A stretch of 64,000 nt of DNA from Antilocapra americana (lineage: Eukaryota; Chordata; Mammalia; Artiodactyla; Antilocapridae): the NCBI GenBank assembly GCA_007570785.1, contig ML664159.1, forward strand, positions 744,001-808,000, read 5' to 3'. The position numbers were made by a program, and so were the translations under genes. Below the pieces are notes generated by a model. It saw only the letters and a list, made by a program, of their open reading frames with translations, searched no databases and was not told the DNA's origin. Positions 1-11,322 of this stretch are shown piece by piece; position 1 is the stretch's first letter; each line of letters opens with the position of its first letter.

Positions 1-1074
1 CTAGTCCTGGATCTACTTTACCTATGGAATTTTTGATTTATGAAATAAAAAAGCCTAATTTATTATTTCCACTACTTTAGTCAGGTCATTTGCCAGTTTG
101 CATCTGAGAATGTTCCATCTGATTCAAAAAAGATTTTTTTTAAACTTTTGAAAAATAAACGTTTTCACGCTTACAAAAGATTTTCATAAATTGTCTAGAA
201 AAAGTGCCATAAAACTTCACTCAGATTCAAATATTAACATGTTACCACACTTGCTTTCTCATTCTCTCTCTGCTCTCTGTACATATGCATGTGTGTGTAT
301 ATATACTTACATACATATGTAAAAAAATTACTCTGTCCTCTTGAGGGTAAATTGTACAGACGGTGCCTCTTTTCCTGTAAATAAGAGTATCTTGTAAATA
401 ACCTTTATGCAAATGTTCAAAATCAGGAAATAATTATTGATACAGTCCTATCATCTAATCTACAGACACACGTTTTTCATGACTATTTGTAAATGCTTTT
501 ATTTAAAAAGTAAACAAATAATTTTATGGTCTAAGATCCAATCCAGGATCACAAATGCCCATGTGTCTTTAGTCTCCTTCTCTCTGGAACAGTTTCTCAG
601 TCTTTCTTTGTCTTTTGTGATACTAGCACCTTTAAAGAATTGAAGGGCAAGATTTTGTAGAATACTCTTTAATTTGAGCTTGTCTAATATTTCCTTATGA
701 TTAAATTCAGGCTGTAAATTTTTGGCAGGAATACTAGAGAAACAATATAATTTCCTTCTCCATACATCCTGTTAGGATATATTGAGATTCATGATATCTG
801 TCTTATTTTTCTCTGTCTCATTTAGGCTAATGATGATGTTGGTCATTTGGTTAAGTGATGTCTCCTAAGTTTCTCTGCTGTAGTTACTTTTTCTATCTGT
901 AATTGTTAATTTATGAAGAGATACTTTATAACCATGTAGATATCCTGTTTATCAAATTCCCCATTACTAGTTTAGCATGCAGTGATGATTCTTACTTAAT
1001 CAAGTATACTGTTTGACAAATGATGATTTTCTAATTCTATCATTACTTTTGCATTTATTAGTTGGCATTCCACT

Positions 1075-1298
1075 GTTTGGGCTTCCCTGGTAGCTCAATT
1101 GGTAATGAGTCCACCTGCAATGCAGGAGACCCCGGTTCGATTCCTTGGTTGGGAAGCTCCCTGGAGAAGGGATAGGCTACCCACTCCAGTATTCTTGGGC
1201 TTCCCTGGTGGTTCAGGTGGTAAAGAATACAACTGCAATGCAGGGGAGTCCCTGGGGTTGCAGAGTCGGACACAACTGAGCGACTAAGCACAGCAGCA
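1075..1298 (+). mobile_element. Dimeric Bov-tA SINE
   Basis: A tRNA-Glu-like head with a pol III box B (ggttcgattcc near 1134) is followed by a short BovA body, then a second tRNA-like head beginning ttcccttggtggttc-like at about 1200, and the usual 3' tail ending cacaactgagcgacta. Direct repeats cattccact (1066-1074) and cattctact (1299-1307) flank it, with one mismatch. It sits in the L1M repeat. The head-body-head arrangement recurs in four other copies in this window. Confidence 0.85.
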
Positions 1299-1938
1299 CA
1301 TTCTACTAAGAATATGTTTTCTTTTCCCAAATTACATATTTATTTGTTATATTTATATAAACTCATAGATTCAAATATTATAAATGGTTATAATTTTTAT
1401 AATCATCATTTTGCTCAACTTTGTCTCATGCTTGTCAGCAGGAACCCCTTTAAGCTGGCACCTTGGTCCTTTGATGTGTTGACATTTTTAAAATTATTAC
1501 CTTCTTCTCACTTTCTGACACAAAAAAGATGTTTCAGGCTCATTTTGTTTTATCAGCCTGCTCCTGCACTCAGCCATTTTTCCAAGGAGTGGCTCCTTCC
1601 AGGGAAGCAAGTTATTTAGAAACCAAGATGTAGGCATTAAGCAATCTCATTACTACTGAAGTGTCATTGCATCCAGGTCCTTTCAGAAAAGGATAGGAAA
1701 TACACACACACTCACCCGTCCACCCTGTATGTATATACACATGCAAATATATGTATGTAAACATGTATAAAACCACCTGTATATAGTAGAAGCCTTGAGT
1801 TCACTCTGATCATTCAAATTCTAAATCAACACTAAAGAGTTATTCCAGCTTTCCCTCTTTCATCTGACAATTAGAAGCCTTGACCTCTTTACACACAATA
1901 TATTTATTTACTCAACATCACATTATATATTTGTTCTT

Positions 1939-2430
1939 GTTCAGTTGCTCAGTCATGTCCAACTCTTTGTGACCCCATGGACTGCAGCACGCCAGGCTCC
2001 TCTGTCCTTCACTATCTCCTGGGGCTTGCTCAAATTCATGTCCATTGAGTCAGTAATGCCATCCTACCATCTCATCCTCTGTTGTCCTCTTCTCCTGACT
2101 TCAGTCTTTCCCAGCATCAGTCTTTTCCAATGAGTTGGCTCTTCACATCAGGTGGCAAAAAATTGGAGCTTCAGCATCAGTCCTTCCAATGAATATTCAG
2201 GACTGATTTCCTTTAGGATTGACTGGTTTGATTTCCTTGCAGTCCAAGGGACTCTGAAGAGTCTTCTCCAGCACCACAGTTTGAAAACATCAGTTCCTCA
2301 ATGCTCAACCTTCTTTATGGTCCAACTCCCACATCTGTACATGACTACTGGAAAAACCATATGTTTGACTAGACAGACCTTAGTTGGCAAAGTGATGTCT
2401 CTGCTTTTTAATACACTGTCTAGATTTTAT
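1939..2430 (-). mobile_element. BovB LINE, 3' end only
   Basis: On the minus strand the sequence runs through the BovB C-terminal coding tail and short 3' UTR, ending beside ttcagttgctcagtca at 1939, the reverse complement of the characteristic BovB/Bov-A tail. It is strongly 5'-truncated and has no RT core. It interrupts the L1M repeat. Flanking repeats are too degraded to call. Confidence 0.85.
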
Positions 2431-3136
2431 TAAGAAATTGTTAACTTGTAACACTGTGAAAAGCAAACCTAGTAACTAGAATTCAATATTGGATTACAGT
2501 TCTTTTTGTCTTTAGGTGGAAGCTATACAACCAGATTACTGTTTCCTAATGTTACTCAAGTTAACTCTCTCCCTGCCTTCCCCTCTTCAGGATGGTTATG
2601 GTATTCATTTGCAATAGAGTTAGGCTTACTTGTTCTCCTTATATTCTATATTTGGGTTTTTCTCCTCTTCTTATTTTTAAATTTGGGGGGTTTTGAGTGT
2701 AACATGTAACATGTTTCTAAAAAAATCTATGCACAAAGTTATACTCAGAGAAGTGTCAGTAAACCATCCCTCCTATGCTATTCTTTCCTCTCATCCTTTT
2801 TACTCTTCCTCACTTATATCCTATAGGCTGCCAATCTTGTCAGTTTCTTGACTATGCTTCCTATGTTTCTTCTTGACCAAATAAGCAGATGCTTGTATAC
2901 TCTTATTTCTCAATCTTCTTGTACAAAAGTATAGATACTCTTCACTTGTGGAGTTTTTTTCTTTACTTAATATTTCTGGAAATCACTCTAAATCAGCTAA
3001 GAGAGATCTTCTTCATTCTTTTTTATAGTTGCATAGATGCTATTACATGGATATGTCATGGTTCATTCAACAGCACTCTGATGTATGGTAGTTAAATTCT
3101 TTTTAATATTTTGTCATTATAAATAGTGTTACACTG

Positions 3137-3341
3137 CTAAATTAAAAATAAGTTACCAGCAAGGACCTACTGTATAGATCAGGAAACTACTCAGTGTTAT
3201 GTGACAGCCTGGATGGAAGGGGAGTTTGAGGGAGAATGGATACATGTATATGTTTGGCTGAGTCTCTTCACTGTTCACCTGAAACTGTCAAAACATTGTT
3301 AATCAGCTATACTCTAATACAAAATAGAGTTTCAAACAAAC
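3137..3341 (+). mobile_element. L1 3' UTR end, 5'-truncated
   Basis: The segment resembles the artiodactyl L1 3' UTR (acctactgtatag ... cacctgaaactgtc ... aatcagctatactc). Target duplications agtgttacactg (3125-3136) and agtgctacaatg (3342-3353) bracket it, and joining the flanks restores the antisense ORF2 text of the host L1M. No coding sequence is included. Confidence 0.75.
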
Positions 3342-3720
3342 AGTGCTACAATGGTTAACTGCATATATATGTGTTTATTGTAGAAGTGTGCATCCTTAGG
3401 GGTAGTTCTAGAAAGTGCAATTTCTGGATCAAAATATAAATGCATATGTAATTGTGTTAGATATTGTCAAATTCACTTCCAAATGTTTCTATCTGTTTAT
3501 TTCTGCCAGAAGTTAATGAGAGTGCCTACATCCTCACAAACATAATGCATTATCCTACATTTTCATTTTTGCAAGTGTGTTAGGTAAAAATGGTAGGTGA
3601 AACAGTGCATCTTTATTTTACATTTTTCTAAGTATTAGTGATGTTGATTATCTTTTCATATGTTTAAGGGTCATTATTGTTATCTGCGTGAAATTCTTAT
3701 TCATGTTTCTAGCCATTTTT

Positions 3721-4154
3721 TAAAAAAGTATATACATATACAAAAAGTATATATTATAAAATATATTTTAAGCAAACCAAATCTCTTCATTTTACACACT
3801 AATTTGAAATCATAACTTTCACAGAAACTGCCATGGCTTATTTATCTCCTATAAAATTGCATGTAGATTTCTAGTAAGCATTTTCATAGTTAGATTTTTT
3901 TCTTGATTTTTAAAAATATTTTTCATCTCTTTCTTTTTCCTTTATGAAAACTCAGGAAATTTGTACTCCTTTTTAGCTTTTCTTTCTCTCTACTTTTTAC
4001 CATCCTGACTTTCTCTTTCCTATATTTACACATTTTCTCTTTTATCTATTAGCTTGTAAAACTCCTCTTCTTGCATTCTTTTATTTTACACTCACAGCTA
4101 CACAGAAAAGTACACCATGTAGGCCAACAGACAAAATATTTTGAAAGTTAGTAA
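3721..4154. other. Unassigned A+T-rich spacer
   Basis: Lies between the old L1 and the LTR. It contains an AT palindrome-like run near 3725-3770 and a pyrimidine-rich stretch near 3900-4030. No frame, RNA gene or repeat family was recognised. Confidence 0.4.
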
Positions 4155-4670
4155 TGTTAAGTAGTTGGAATAGGAAACAGGAGTCCAGAATGGCAGTGGC
4201 TAGAAGACAAGGAAAGGAAAAGTCCACGAAAATAGAACAAAGGAAGGTCTGAGGACCATGTGAGGACCTCAGGTAGAATAAATAACACTCCTGGCTAACC
4301 CAATTTACATAGGGCAGGCCCAGGAGGAGGAAAAAACATAATAAAAAGAGGGGCCAAAGCGCGCACGTGCTCGCTATCTCTCGGTCTCTCCTTTGCTCTA
4401 GGACATTCTTCTCTTCACGTCTTTGGGTCGACATGCCCTCACCCTTCAAGGATGGATTTTCCTGCTATTATCTAAATAAAATAGAGCTGTAACACTGAGC
4501 TGTACCACTGATTTGTCTAAGAGCTATAACACAGTCTATTCGAGACCTGAGAGCTATAACATGGTCTGTCTAAGACCTAAGAGCTGAGACCTGCCGAGGG
4601 CTTTAATTTCCATCACTCCAAATCTTTGTTGTGATGAGACAAAAACAGAGGAGCATACACTCGCGTGACA
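4155..4670 (+). mobile_element. Probable solo LTR of an endogenous retrovirus
   Basis: The interval begins TGTTAAG and ends GTGACA, giving the TGT...ACA inverted ends of retroviral LTRs. It contains a TATA-like ataataaaaag at 4338-4348 and a polyadenylation signal AATAAA at 4475-4480, in the right order and spacing for U3-R-U5. Candidate target repeats are gttagtaa (4147-4154) and gtagtaa (4671-4677), differing by one base. No gag, pol or env sequence adjoins it, so it is a solo LTR left by recombination. The local G+C-rich patch near 4360-4440 contrasts with its flanks. The family is not certain. Confidence 0.6.
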
Positions 4671-4677
4671 GTAGTAA

Positions 4678-5334
4678 ATATTACTAGCCTGCTTTTAAGC
4701 ATCTTATTGTTGCCTGAGTTGGTCCTAAAGGTATCAGAGATATGACTACTTCAAAACCATGTCTGTTGGCTTTTTAAATACACATTTACTTGCTCCATGA
4801 CATACTTCAGTTTTTCTTATTTGAGAAAATGCAGTCTTAACATCAGAGGTTCAGGGCTAAGCAAACTACCATTCAGAGCTCAAATCCAGCTCACTGCTTG
4901 TGTTTCCTTTTTTTTTTTATTAGATATAAACTAAAATCGAAATAACTCTAATATTTTATGATGTGAAAATTATATAAAATTCAATTTTCAGTTTCTACAA
5001 ACATTTATTAAAACTGTAGAAAATATCCTGATTAATTGAAAATATGCATGGTCTGTATACTGCACATCCTTTTGGGATATCAGACTCTGGGCTTCCATTT
5101 TCTTTGAGCTATTTTTCTACTCTTTGTAAGTTGTAGATAACTGACGGATGCAAGCCTGTCTTGTCCAATACAGTTTTCACTGACTTCTTATACTTCATGA
5201 AAAAAAAAAAGTTTTGTTTTTATTTATAATTTGATTCATATACAATGCTGTTTCTTGCTTTTCCTTTGAATTATTTGTAGTCCCCTATATATGTAGAATA
5301 AAATCTTTAAATATGTTCATTCTTATATCTTTGT
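4678..5334. other. Unassigned sequence
   Basis: A+T-rich DNA with short poly(T)/poly(A) runs (4910-4918, 5200-5210). Nothing else recognised. Confidence 0.4.
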
Positions 5335-5560
5335 TAAGAGTCATGAGTTTGCCTTTTTCTGGACATTATCTTTTTACAGAACACAGCCACCCTCATTCAT
5401 CTCTGTGTTGTCTCTGGTTGCTTTCATGCTACAGTAGCAGAACTGAGTAGTTGCGGCAGAGACCATATGGTCCGTAAAGCTGAAAATATTTACTATTTGG
5501 CCCTTTTATTTTTTTTGCAGAAAAAGTTACCAACTAATGGTCTACATCATACCAACCATA
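5335..5560 (-). mobile_element. hAT-Charlie-type DNA transposon fossil
   Basis: The block gagaccatatggtccgtaaa ... tactatttggccctttt ... cagaaaaagtta matches the familiar end region of a non-autonomous mammalian hAT element whose terminus reads CAGGGGTCGGCAAAC on the other strand. Only one end is clear and the terminal bases have decayed. A second copy of the same class lies at 39325-39515. Confidence 0.55.
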
Positions 5561-6453
5561 GTCGAACTGCAGGGGTTCCAGTGAGGAGTCCATTTTGCAG
5601 CAGCTGTCTGATGTTTTACTTTGCAAAAGTTACACACTTAGTTTTTATCCTCAGCAATATCAAATAAAGCAACTAGATGGTAAAAATGCACGTTAAAATG
5701 ACTATGTCCAGGTACAGAAATTAGCATTAAAAAATTCATTTCTTTAGATCAAATCATAAACTTCTTAAATGGATTTTTTAAAGCTGTAAACTGGCTCCTA
5801 TTGAATATGAGTCCATTCAGTTGTCTGGGCCTGCCTTTTCTGGGAGCAACAGATTAAGCTGAATTGGAAAACACCAAGATCATTACCTATATTACCATGT
5901 TTTTGAAATAGTGTTAAATTGAGAAAGACTTTTAAAAATGACTGATGAAGTTGTTAAAATTTTTATCTTCTTCTCAATAAAAGTTGATCTCTTCACATCA
6001 ATATTTTTAGATTTGATTCCAGAAAAGTTTATCTTCTTCTCAATAAAAGTTGATCTCTTCACGTCTATATTTTTAGATTTGATTCCAGAAAAGTACTAAG
6101 TTTTATGTACTTAGTCAAGAAGGCCTCTTGCTTTTCTGTGTGAAAAGCATAATTGTCACCACTAGAGGGAGCTAGTTCTACATAAAATTATAGTAGGGCC
6201 GTAGAAAAAGATAAGGATCCTGGGTTTAAAGGATTCAGGGTTTAAAAAAAAAAACACAAACTTTCAAATCTCATTTTCTGCCAAAAACTCATAGCTTCAT
6301 AGTAATTTCTTTGTTTTATGAACTGAAAGTTTTCCCTAAAGTACTGCCGCTTTGTTCCCTAAAGAATCCTTCATACTCTGAATTGGATAATGGAATGAAT
6401 ATTTTTATGGGGTATTATTAATTTCATGTAGTAGTATTGATGTTCATGGCATT
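5561..6453. other. Unassigned sequence with a tandem duplication
   Basis: No gene seen. It holds the 66-bp tandem duplication listed separately (5962-6093) and a short CHR-like motif-free stretch up to the SINE at 6466. Confidence 0.4.
5962..6093. repeat. 66-bp direct tandem duplication, two units
   Basis: Unit 1 (5962-6027) and unit 2 (6028-6093) both begin tttatcttcttctcaat and both end gattccagaaaag-like; they differ at only about three positions (cacatcaata against cacgtctata). This is a local slippage or repair duplication rather than a transposon. Confidence 0.9.
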
Positions 6454-6465
6454 TGAATTATTCTT

Positions 6466-6805
6466 TTAACTTTATTTAGTTTTTGTTTTTGGCTGTGCTG
6501 GGTTTTCCTTGCTGTATGGGCTTTCCTCTAGTTGCGGCGAGTGGGGGCTACTTTCTAGCTGTGTTGCGTGGGGTTCCTTCCGTGGCTTCTGTTGTGATGC
6601 ATGGGCTGTAGGGTTTCCAGGCTGCAGTAGTTGCCCGATGTGGGCTCGGTAGTTGTGGTTCCCAGGCTGTAGAGCAGAGGCTCAATAGTTGTGGTGCACA
6701 GGCTTCGTTGCTCCCTGGCATGTGGAATCTTCCTAGAACAGGGATCAAATCCATGTCTCTTGCATTGGCAGGTGGATTCTTTACCCCTGAGTCTCCGGGG
6801 AGCCC
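6466..6805 (-). mobile_element. CHR-type (cetartiodactyl tRNA-derived) SINE, long form
   Basis: On the minus strand a tRNA-like head (ggggctccccggagactc at the right end) is followed by the repeated cacaactattgagcc-type body and an A-rich tail represented here by the T-rich left end at 6466-6490. Short repeats near aattatt occur on both sides. The antisense 68-codon frame inside is incidental. Confidence 0.8.
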
Positions 6806-6920
6806 TTAATTATTATGTAAATTTATCTTTTCATTAAAACAATTCTGGCATTGTTCAGTTTGAAAAATATGCTAAGAAGATTTTCAGAATACAAAACAAG
6901 ATTAAGGCTAAATTGCGTGT

Positions 6921-8569
6921 CTTTAAACTTTTTTTATTGTAGTAGAGTTGCTTTACAGTGCTGTATTAGTTTCAGGTGTACAGCAAAGTGATTTAGTTAT
7001 ACATATGTGGACTAAAAAATATAGTCACAACCTGAAAGTAGAGTTATTTTATTTGGTGGGAATGTTTAGGACTACAGTCACAATCTGAAAGTAGAGAGTT
7101 ATTTTATTTGGTGGGAAGGTTTAGGACTCCAAACCCAGGAAGCAGCATCTCAGTAGCTCTGAGAAAACTGCCCCAAGGAGGCAGGCAGAAGTCAGGCTGC
7201 ATACAAGTTTGCAACAAAGGGAGCCCGTAGTCTGAACATCAAAGATTGGGTGTCAATTTAAGGAATTTAGCATACTGTGTATGAGAAGATGCAAGCCTCT
7301 GGGCTCACTGAATTCATTCCTTTCATATTCACCTCAGCTATCTGCGGTCCATCCTGTTTCTCTTTTCACCTTGCTTCCTGCATTTCCCCAGCTCCTCAGC
7401 TATCATCGTAGGGGTGGGTGGCAGCAGGCACTGGATCTCAGTTTAGGGAGCCCTCATTCACGTTTGGAGGCCAGAAATTGCCAATGGCTGTGACATTTCT
7501 TGATGACTAATAAGGCAGGAGATATTTTCATTTAACACATATATGCACATTTTTTTCAGATTCTTCTTTCTCCATTGTAGGTTATTACAAGATATTGAAT
7601 ACAGTTCCTTATATTATACAGTAGGTCTGTGCTAGTTGTCTGTTTCATGTATAGTAGTGTGTATATGTTAATATCAGACTCCTAATTTATTTCTCTCCTT
7701 TGGTAATCATAATTTTACTATGTCTGTGAGTCTGTTTCTGTCTGTGAGTCTGTTTCTGTTTTATAAATAAATTCATTTGGATCACTTTTTTAGATTCCTC
7801 ACTGAAGTAGTATCATGATATTTGTCTTTCTTTGTCTTACTTCATTCACTTAGTATGATAATCTCTAGGTCCATCCATGTGGCCAAAAATGACATTTCAT
7901 TCTTTTTTTTAATGGCTGATTAGTATTCCATTGTATATGTATACCACATCTTCTTTATCCATTCATCTGCCCATTGGCATTTAGATTGCTTCCATATTTT
8001 GGCTGTTGTAAATAGTGCTGCTATGAACACTGGGGTATGTGTATCTTTCTGAATTAAGAATTTTTGTCTTTTCTGGACATATGCCCAGGAGTACGATTGC
8101 TGGATCATAAGGTAGCTCCATTTTTACTTTTTTAAGGAACCTCCGTGCTATTCTCCATAATGGTTGTACCAATTTACATTCCTACCAACAGTATAGGAGG
8201 TTTTCCTTTTCTCCACATCCTCTCCAGCATTTATTATTTGTAGACATTTTGATGATGACAATTCTGACCAGTGTGAGGTGCTACCTCACTGTAGTTTTGA
8301 TTTGCATTTCTCTAATAATTAGAGATACTGAGTATTTCTTCATGTGCCTACTGGTCATCTGTATGCCTTCTTTGGAGAAAACTCTGTTTCGGTTTTCTGC
8401 CCATTGTTTGATTTGGTTGCTTATTTTATTATTATTATTATTTTTTATTGATCTGTATGAGCGGTTTGTGTATTTTGGAAATTAATCCTTTGTTGGTCAC
8501 ATCATTTGCAAATATTTTCTTCCATTCCATAGGTTGTATTTTCACTTTGTTGATGGTTTCTTTTGCTGT
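6921..8569 (-). mobile_element. L1, 5'-truncated, split by a solo LTR
   Basis: The left end is a T-rich tract (a minus-strand poly(A) tail) followed by antisense L1 3' UTR and, from about 7900, antisense ORF2 C-terminus. Minus-strand frames at 7920-8108 and 7981-8172 carry recognisable L1 ORF2 text (for example ICPEKTKILNSERYTYP) in two different frames, so a frameshift separates them. Target duplications taaattgcgtgt (6909-6920) and taaattgcctgt (8570-8581) bound it. A 19-bp tandem repeat of gtctgtgagtctgtttct lies near 7722-7759. It was later interrupted by the LTR at 7006-7537. Confidence 0.88.
7006..7537 (-). mobile_element. Probable solo LTR inserted in the L1 tail
   Basis: A 532-bp block starts TGTGG and ends TAACA and is flanked by the 4-bp repeat cata (7002-7005 and 7538-7541); removing it restores a continuous L1 3' UTR. 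A 4-bp target repeat is typical of gamma-type (class I) retroviruses. The minus strand carries AATAAA twice near the 7006 end because a 53-bp unit is duplicated (about 7021-7073 and 7074-7128), which fits a minus-strand LTR with its R region there. No internal retroviral genes remain. Confidence 0.62.
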
Positions 8570-8581
8570 TAAATTGCCTGT

Positions 8582-8724
8582 TATTTACTGAAGCAAATAA
8601 CATTCCTGTTATTCTGAAATGTCTAATTTTCAGTGAATGTAAAATTAAAATAGAAGCATTTAAGCTTAGACAGTCATTATTATTCAGAGTTGGAAGAAGC
8701 TTTACTAAGTGCTCTGTTTTTTCC
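8582..8724. other. Short unassigned spacer
   Basis: Between the L1 target repeat and the BovB. Nothing recognised. Confidence 0.4.
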
Positions 8725-9765
8725 AGAGATTGTAAACTTTAAGAGATGGGAATACCAGACCACCTGACCTGCCTCTTGAGGAATCTGTAGGCAGTTCAGG
8801 AAGCAACAGTTAGAACTGGACATGGAACAACAGACTGGTCCCAAATAGGAAAAGGATTACGTCAAGGCTATATATTGTCACACTGCTTATTTAACTTCTA
8901 TGCAGAATACATCATGAGAAACGCTGGGCTGGATGAAGCACAAGCTGGAATCAGGATTTCCAGGAGAAATATCAATAGCCTCAGATAGAAAGATGACACC
9001 ACCCTTAAAGCAGAAAGTGAAGAACTAATGAGCCTCTTGATGAAAGTGAAAGAGGAGAGTGAAAAAATTGGCTTAAAACTCAGCATTCAGAAAACTAAGA
9101 TCATGGCATCTGGTCCTGTGACTTCATGGCAAATCAATGGGGAAATAGTGGAAACAGTGGCAGACTTTATTTTGGGGGGCTCCAAAATCACTGCAGATGG
9201 TGATTGCAGCCATGAAATTAAAAGACGCTTACTCCCTGGAATAAAAGTTATGACCAATCTAGACAGCACACTAAAAAGCAGAGCTATTACTTTGCCAGCA
9301 AAGGTCCATCTAGTCAGGCTATGGTTTTTCCAGTAGTCATTTATGGATGTGAGAGTTGGACAGTGAAGAAAGCTGAGCAGCAAAGAATTTCTGCTTTTGA
9401 ACTGTGGTGTTGGAGAAGATTCTTGAGAGTCCCTTGGACTGTAAGGAGAGCCAACCATTCAATCCTAAAGGAGATTAGTCCTGGGTGTTCATTGGAGGGA
9501 CTGATGTTGAAGCTGAAACTCCAATATTTTGGCCACCTCATGCGAAGAACTGACTCATTGGAAAAGACCCTGATGCTGGGAAAGATTGAAGGTGGGAAGA
9601 GGAGGGGATGACAGAGGATGAGATGGTTGGATGGCATCACTGACTCAATGGACATGGGTTTGGGTAGCTTCTGGGAGTTGGTGATGGACAGGGAGGCCTG
9701 GCATGCTGCAGTCCATGGGGTTGCAGAGTCAGACACGACTGAACAACTGAACTGAACTGAACTGA
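8725..9765 (+). mobile_element. BovB LINE, 5'-truncated, inactive
   Basis: Sequence runs from inside the BovB reverse transcriptase (RT) to the tail aactgaactgaactga. Fragments of coding text survive in shifted frames, such as 9028-9336 and 9321-9611. The RT catalytic YADD site is destroyed: around 8985 the codons read R-stop-K-D-D. Possible target repeats are gttttttcc (8716-8724) and gtttttcc (9766-9773). RTE elements encode one endonuclease-RT protein that nicks target DNA and primes cDNA there; this copy cannot. Confidence 0.9.
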
Positions 9766-9773
9766 GTTTTTCC

Positions 9774-10599
9774 TTTGAATTATATGTCATTGGCACTAAA
9801 GAAACTTTCAAAGAATTTGATAGTCATTTTAAACCCAGTTTTTTCCTGTGTTATATCACTTAACATTCATATTTCTTAGTTCTCTCATCTGTTAAATAAA
9901 AGAACAGAGCTAGATATTCTTTTTCAGGTTTTTAATTGCTTGGCTATATAGTTATAATACCAAACAGACTAACATTCTCTCAATTTCCAGAGCATCTAAA
10001 ATATTAAAGCTGATTTCTGTTTTTCTTACTTAGCATGAAGAATTACTCATGATTATTTATTTCTTTAACCATGTATCAATATTATTGCTTAAGTTGTTTT
10101 TCCCTAAGTATAACTAACTGAACCTCAAAATGACAGTGGAAGAATGTGTAATCATGTGGTATAATGATATTAAAGCAATTCGTGAAATTTTCCCAAAAGT
10201 TTTCTTTCTAGTCTTTAAAGTCTTTGGTCTCAATTAAAAATGAAGAACTTAAAATTAGAACTGCCATAATGTAATGTTATCTTAAATTACTGTATATACA
10301 TGTTTACCAGTAAAACTTTTATGCTTAATGCATTCTCTCCAACTGATAATCACTCCTTGCTGGTTCCAAGAATTAATATGAATAAAACATGAAGTATTAC
10401 CTTTTACCCTCAAATGACTTTGGCTTCTCTGTTTACATATAGCCTTTAAAAATAAGAGGAAGAGAAGTATATTCCAAAACAAACACTGAACTATGAGTGT
10501 ACTCTTCCTTTTCTTAGTTAATTGCATTGTCATTTATCTATAAGTTAGAAAACAGCTTATTCTGAATTTTCCCACAAACTCACCTGTGCCTAAACATTC
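9774..10599. other. Mostly unassigned; possible MIR fragment
   Basis: Around 9850-9960 the phrase acttaacattcat ... ctctcatctgttaaat resembles the 3' half of a MIR SINE in plus orientation. The rest is A+T-rich and unassigned. Confidence 0.35.
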
Positions 10600-11322
10600 C
10601 CCTATTTAACCTGCCACTAAATCACTGCTTAAATGTGATGGATTCTCTGTACTACCAACTCTGTATCTCTTCTTAGACTATCAAAATTTGTTTCTATCAT
10701 GTCTTCTTACCCGCAGGCTCTTTCATACTCTTCTTTTTCCAAGTGATCGTCCTATAATACACAAATTAATCATCTCCCTCCAGTGCCTAGGATCCTTCAT
10801 TGTTTTTTCCTCTGGACCATTGCCTTCTAGGTAATGACCAAACCTCTCAGCAGTTAGTTTCTTCATGATTTGATTTTAGGACCCTTCTCTTTAGTATCCT
10901 ATCTAGACCTCACTAACTATATACCTTATTCATGTATCATACAAATTATTCTCAGGGTACATGTCTCTGCATGTTTTCCTTGGTCCATATTTCTGTAAAC
11001 CTCTCCCTGACTGCCTCCCAGTATGGAGAACCCATGCTCATCTTATCAATAGCAACTCAAGTATTAGTTACTCTGGGAAGATTCTCTCAACTCTTCCCTC
11101 TACCTACACAGAATTATGTGTTCTATTTCTGTGATACCATAGGTTTTGTACAGTGTTTTTTATAGGATTTCTGCTGCATATAATTAATTGCTTGCCTGTC
11201 TACATTTTTCATTAGATCATAAGCTCTCAAACCTGTTTTTGATTTATCTTATACCTCACAGCCAACATTAGGCCTGGTATATACTAGGTCATTAAAGGAG
11301 ACATATACTGAATGAATGACAA
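10600..11322 (+). mobile_element. LINE-2 (L2) 3' region
   Basis: The sequence has the pyrimidine-rich L2 3' character and closes with the typical end: a ttagatcataagctctc phrase, then tggtatatactaggtc and atactgaatgaatgac, matching the L2 3' terminus. Very old, with no coding sequence left. Confidence 0.6.

Larger units (their letters stand above)
120..3720 (-). mobile_element. Ancient L1 (L1M-type), 3' UTR and end of ORF2, with three nested insertions
   Basis: Read on the minus strand, this is the tail of an old mammalian L1. The left 2.7 kb resembles the long 3' UTR of L1M families, and roughly 2.8-3.7 kb resembles antisense ORF2 C-terminus. The same repeat resumes on both sides of a SINE (1075-1298), a BovB end (1939-2430) and a younger L1 end (3137-3341), so it predates all three. 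It is heavily mutated and no reading frame survives. The assignment is from remembered family consensus; the L1 class is fairly sure, the subfamily is not. Confidence 0.6.

Noticed and set aside
4081..4449. 122-codon minus-strand frame
   Set aside because: Overlaps the probable solo LTR in antisense and shows no retroviral or host domain.
9341..9811. 156-codon minus-strand open frame
   Set aside because: Antisense of the BovB C-terminal coding region at 8725-9765; similar frames appear over every BovB copy.
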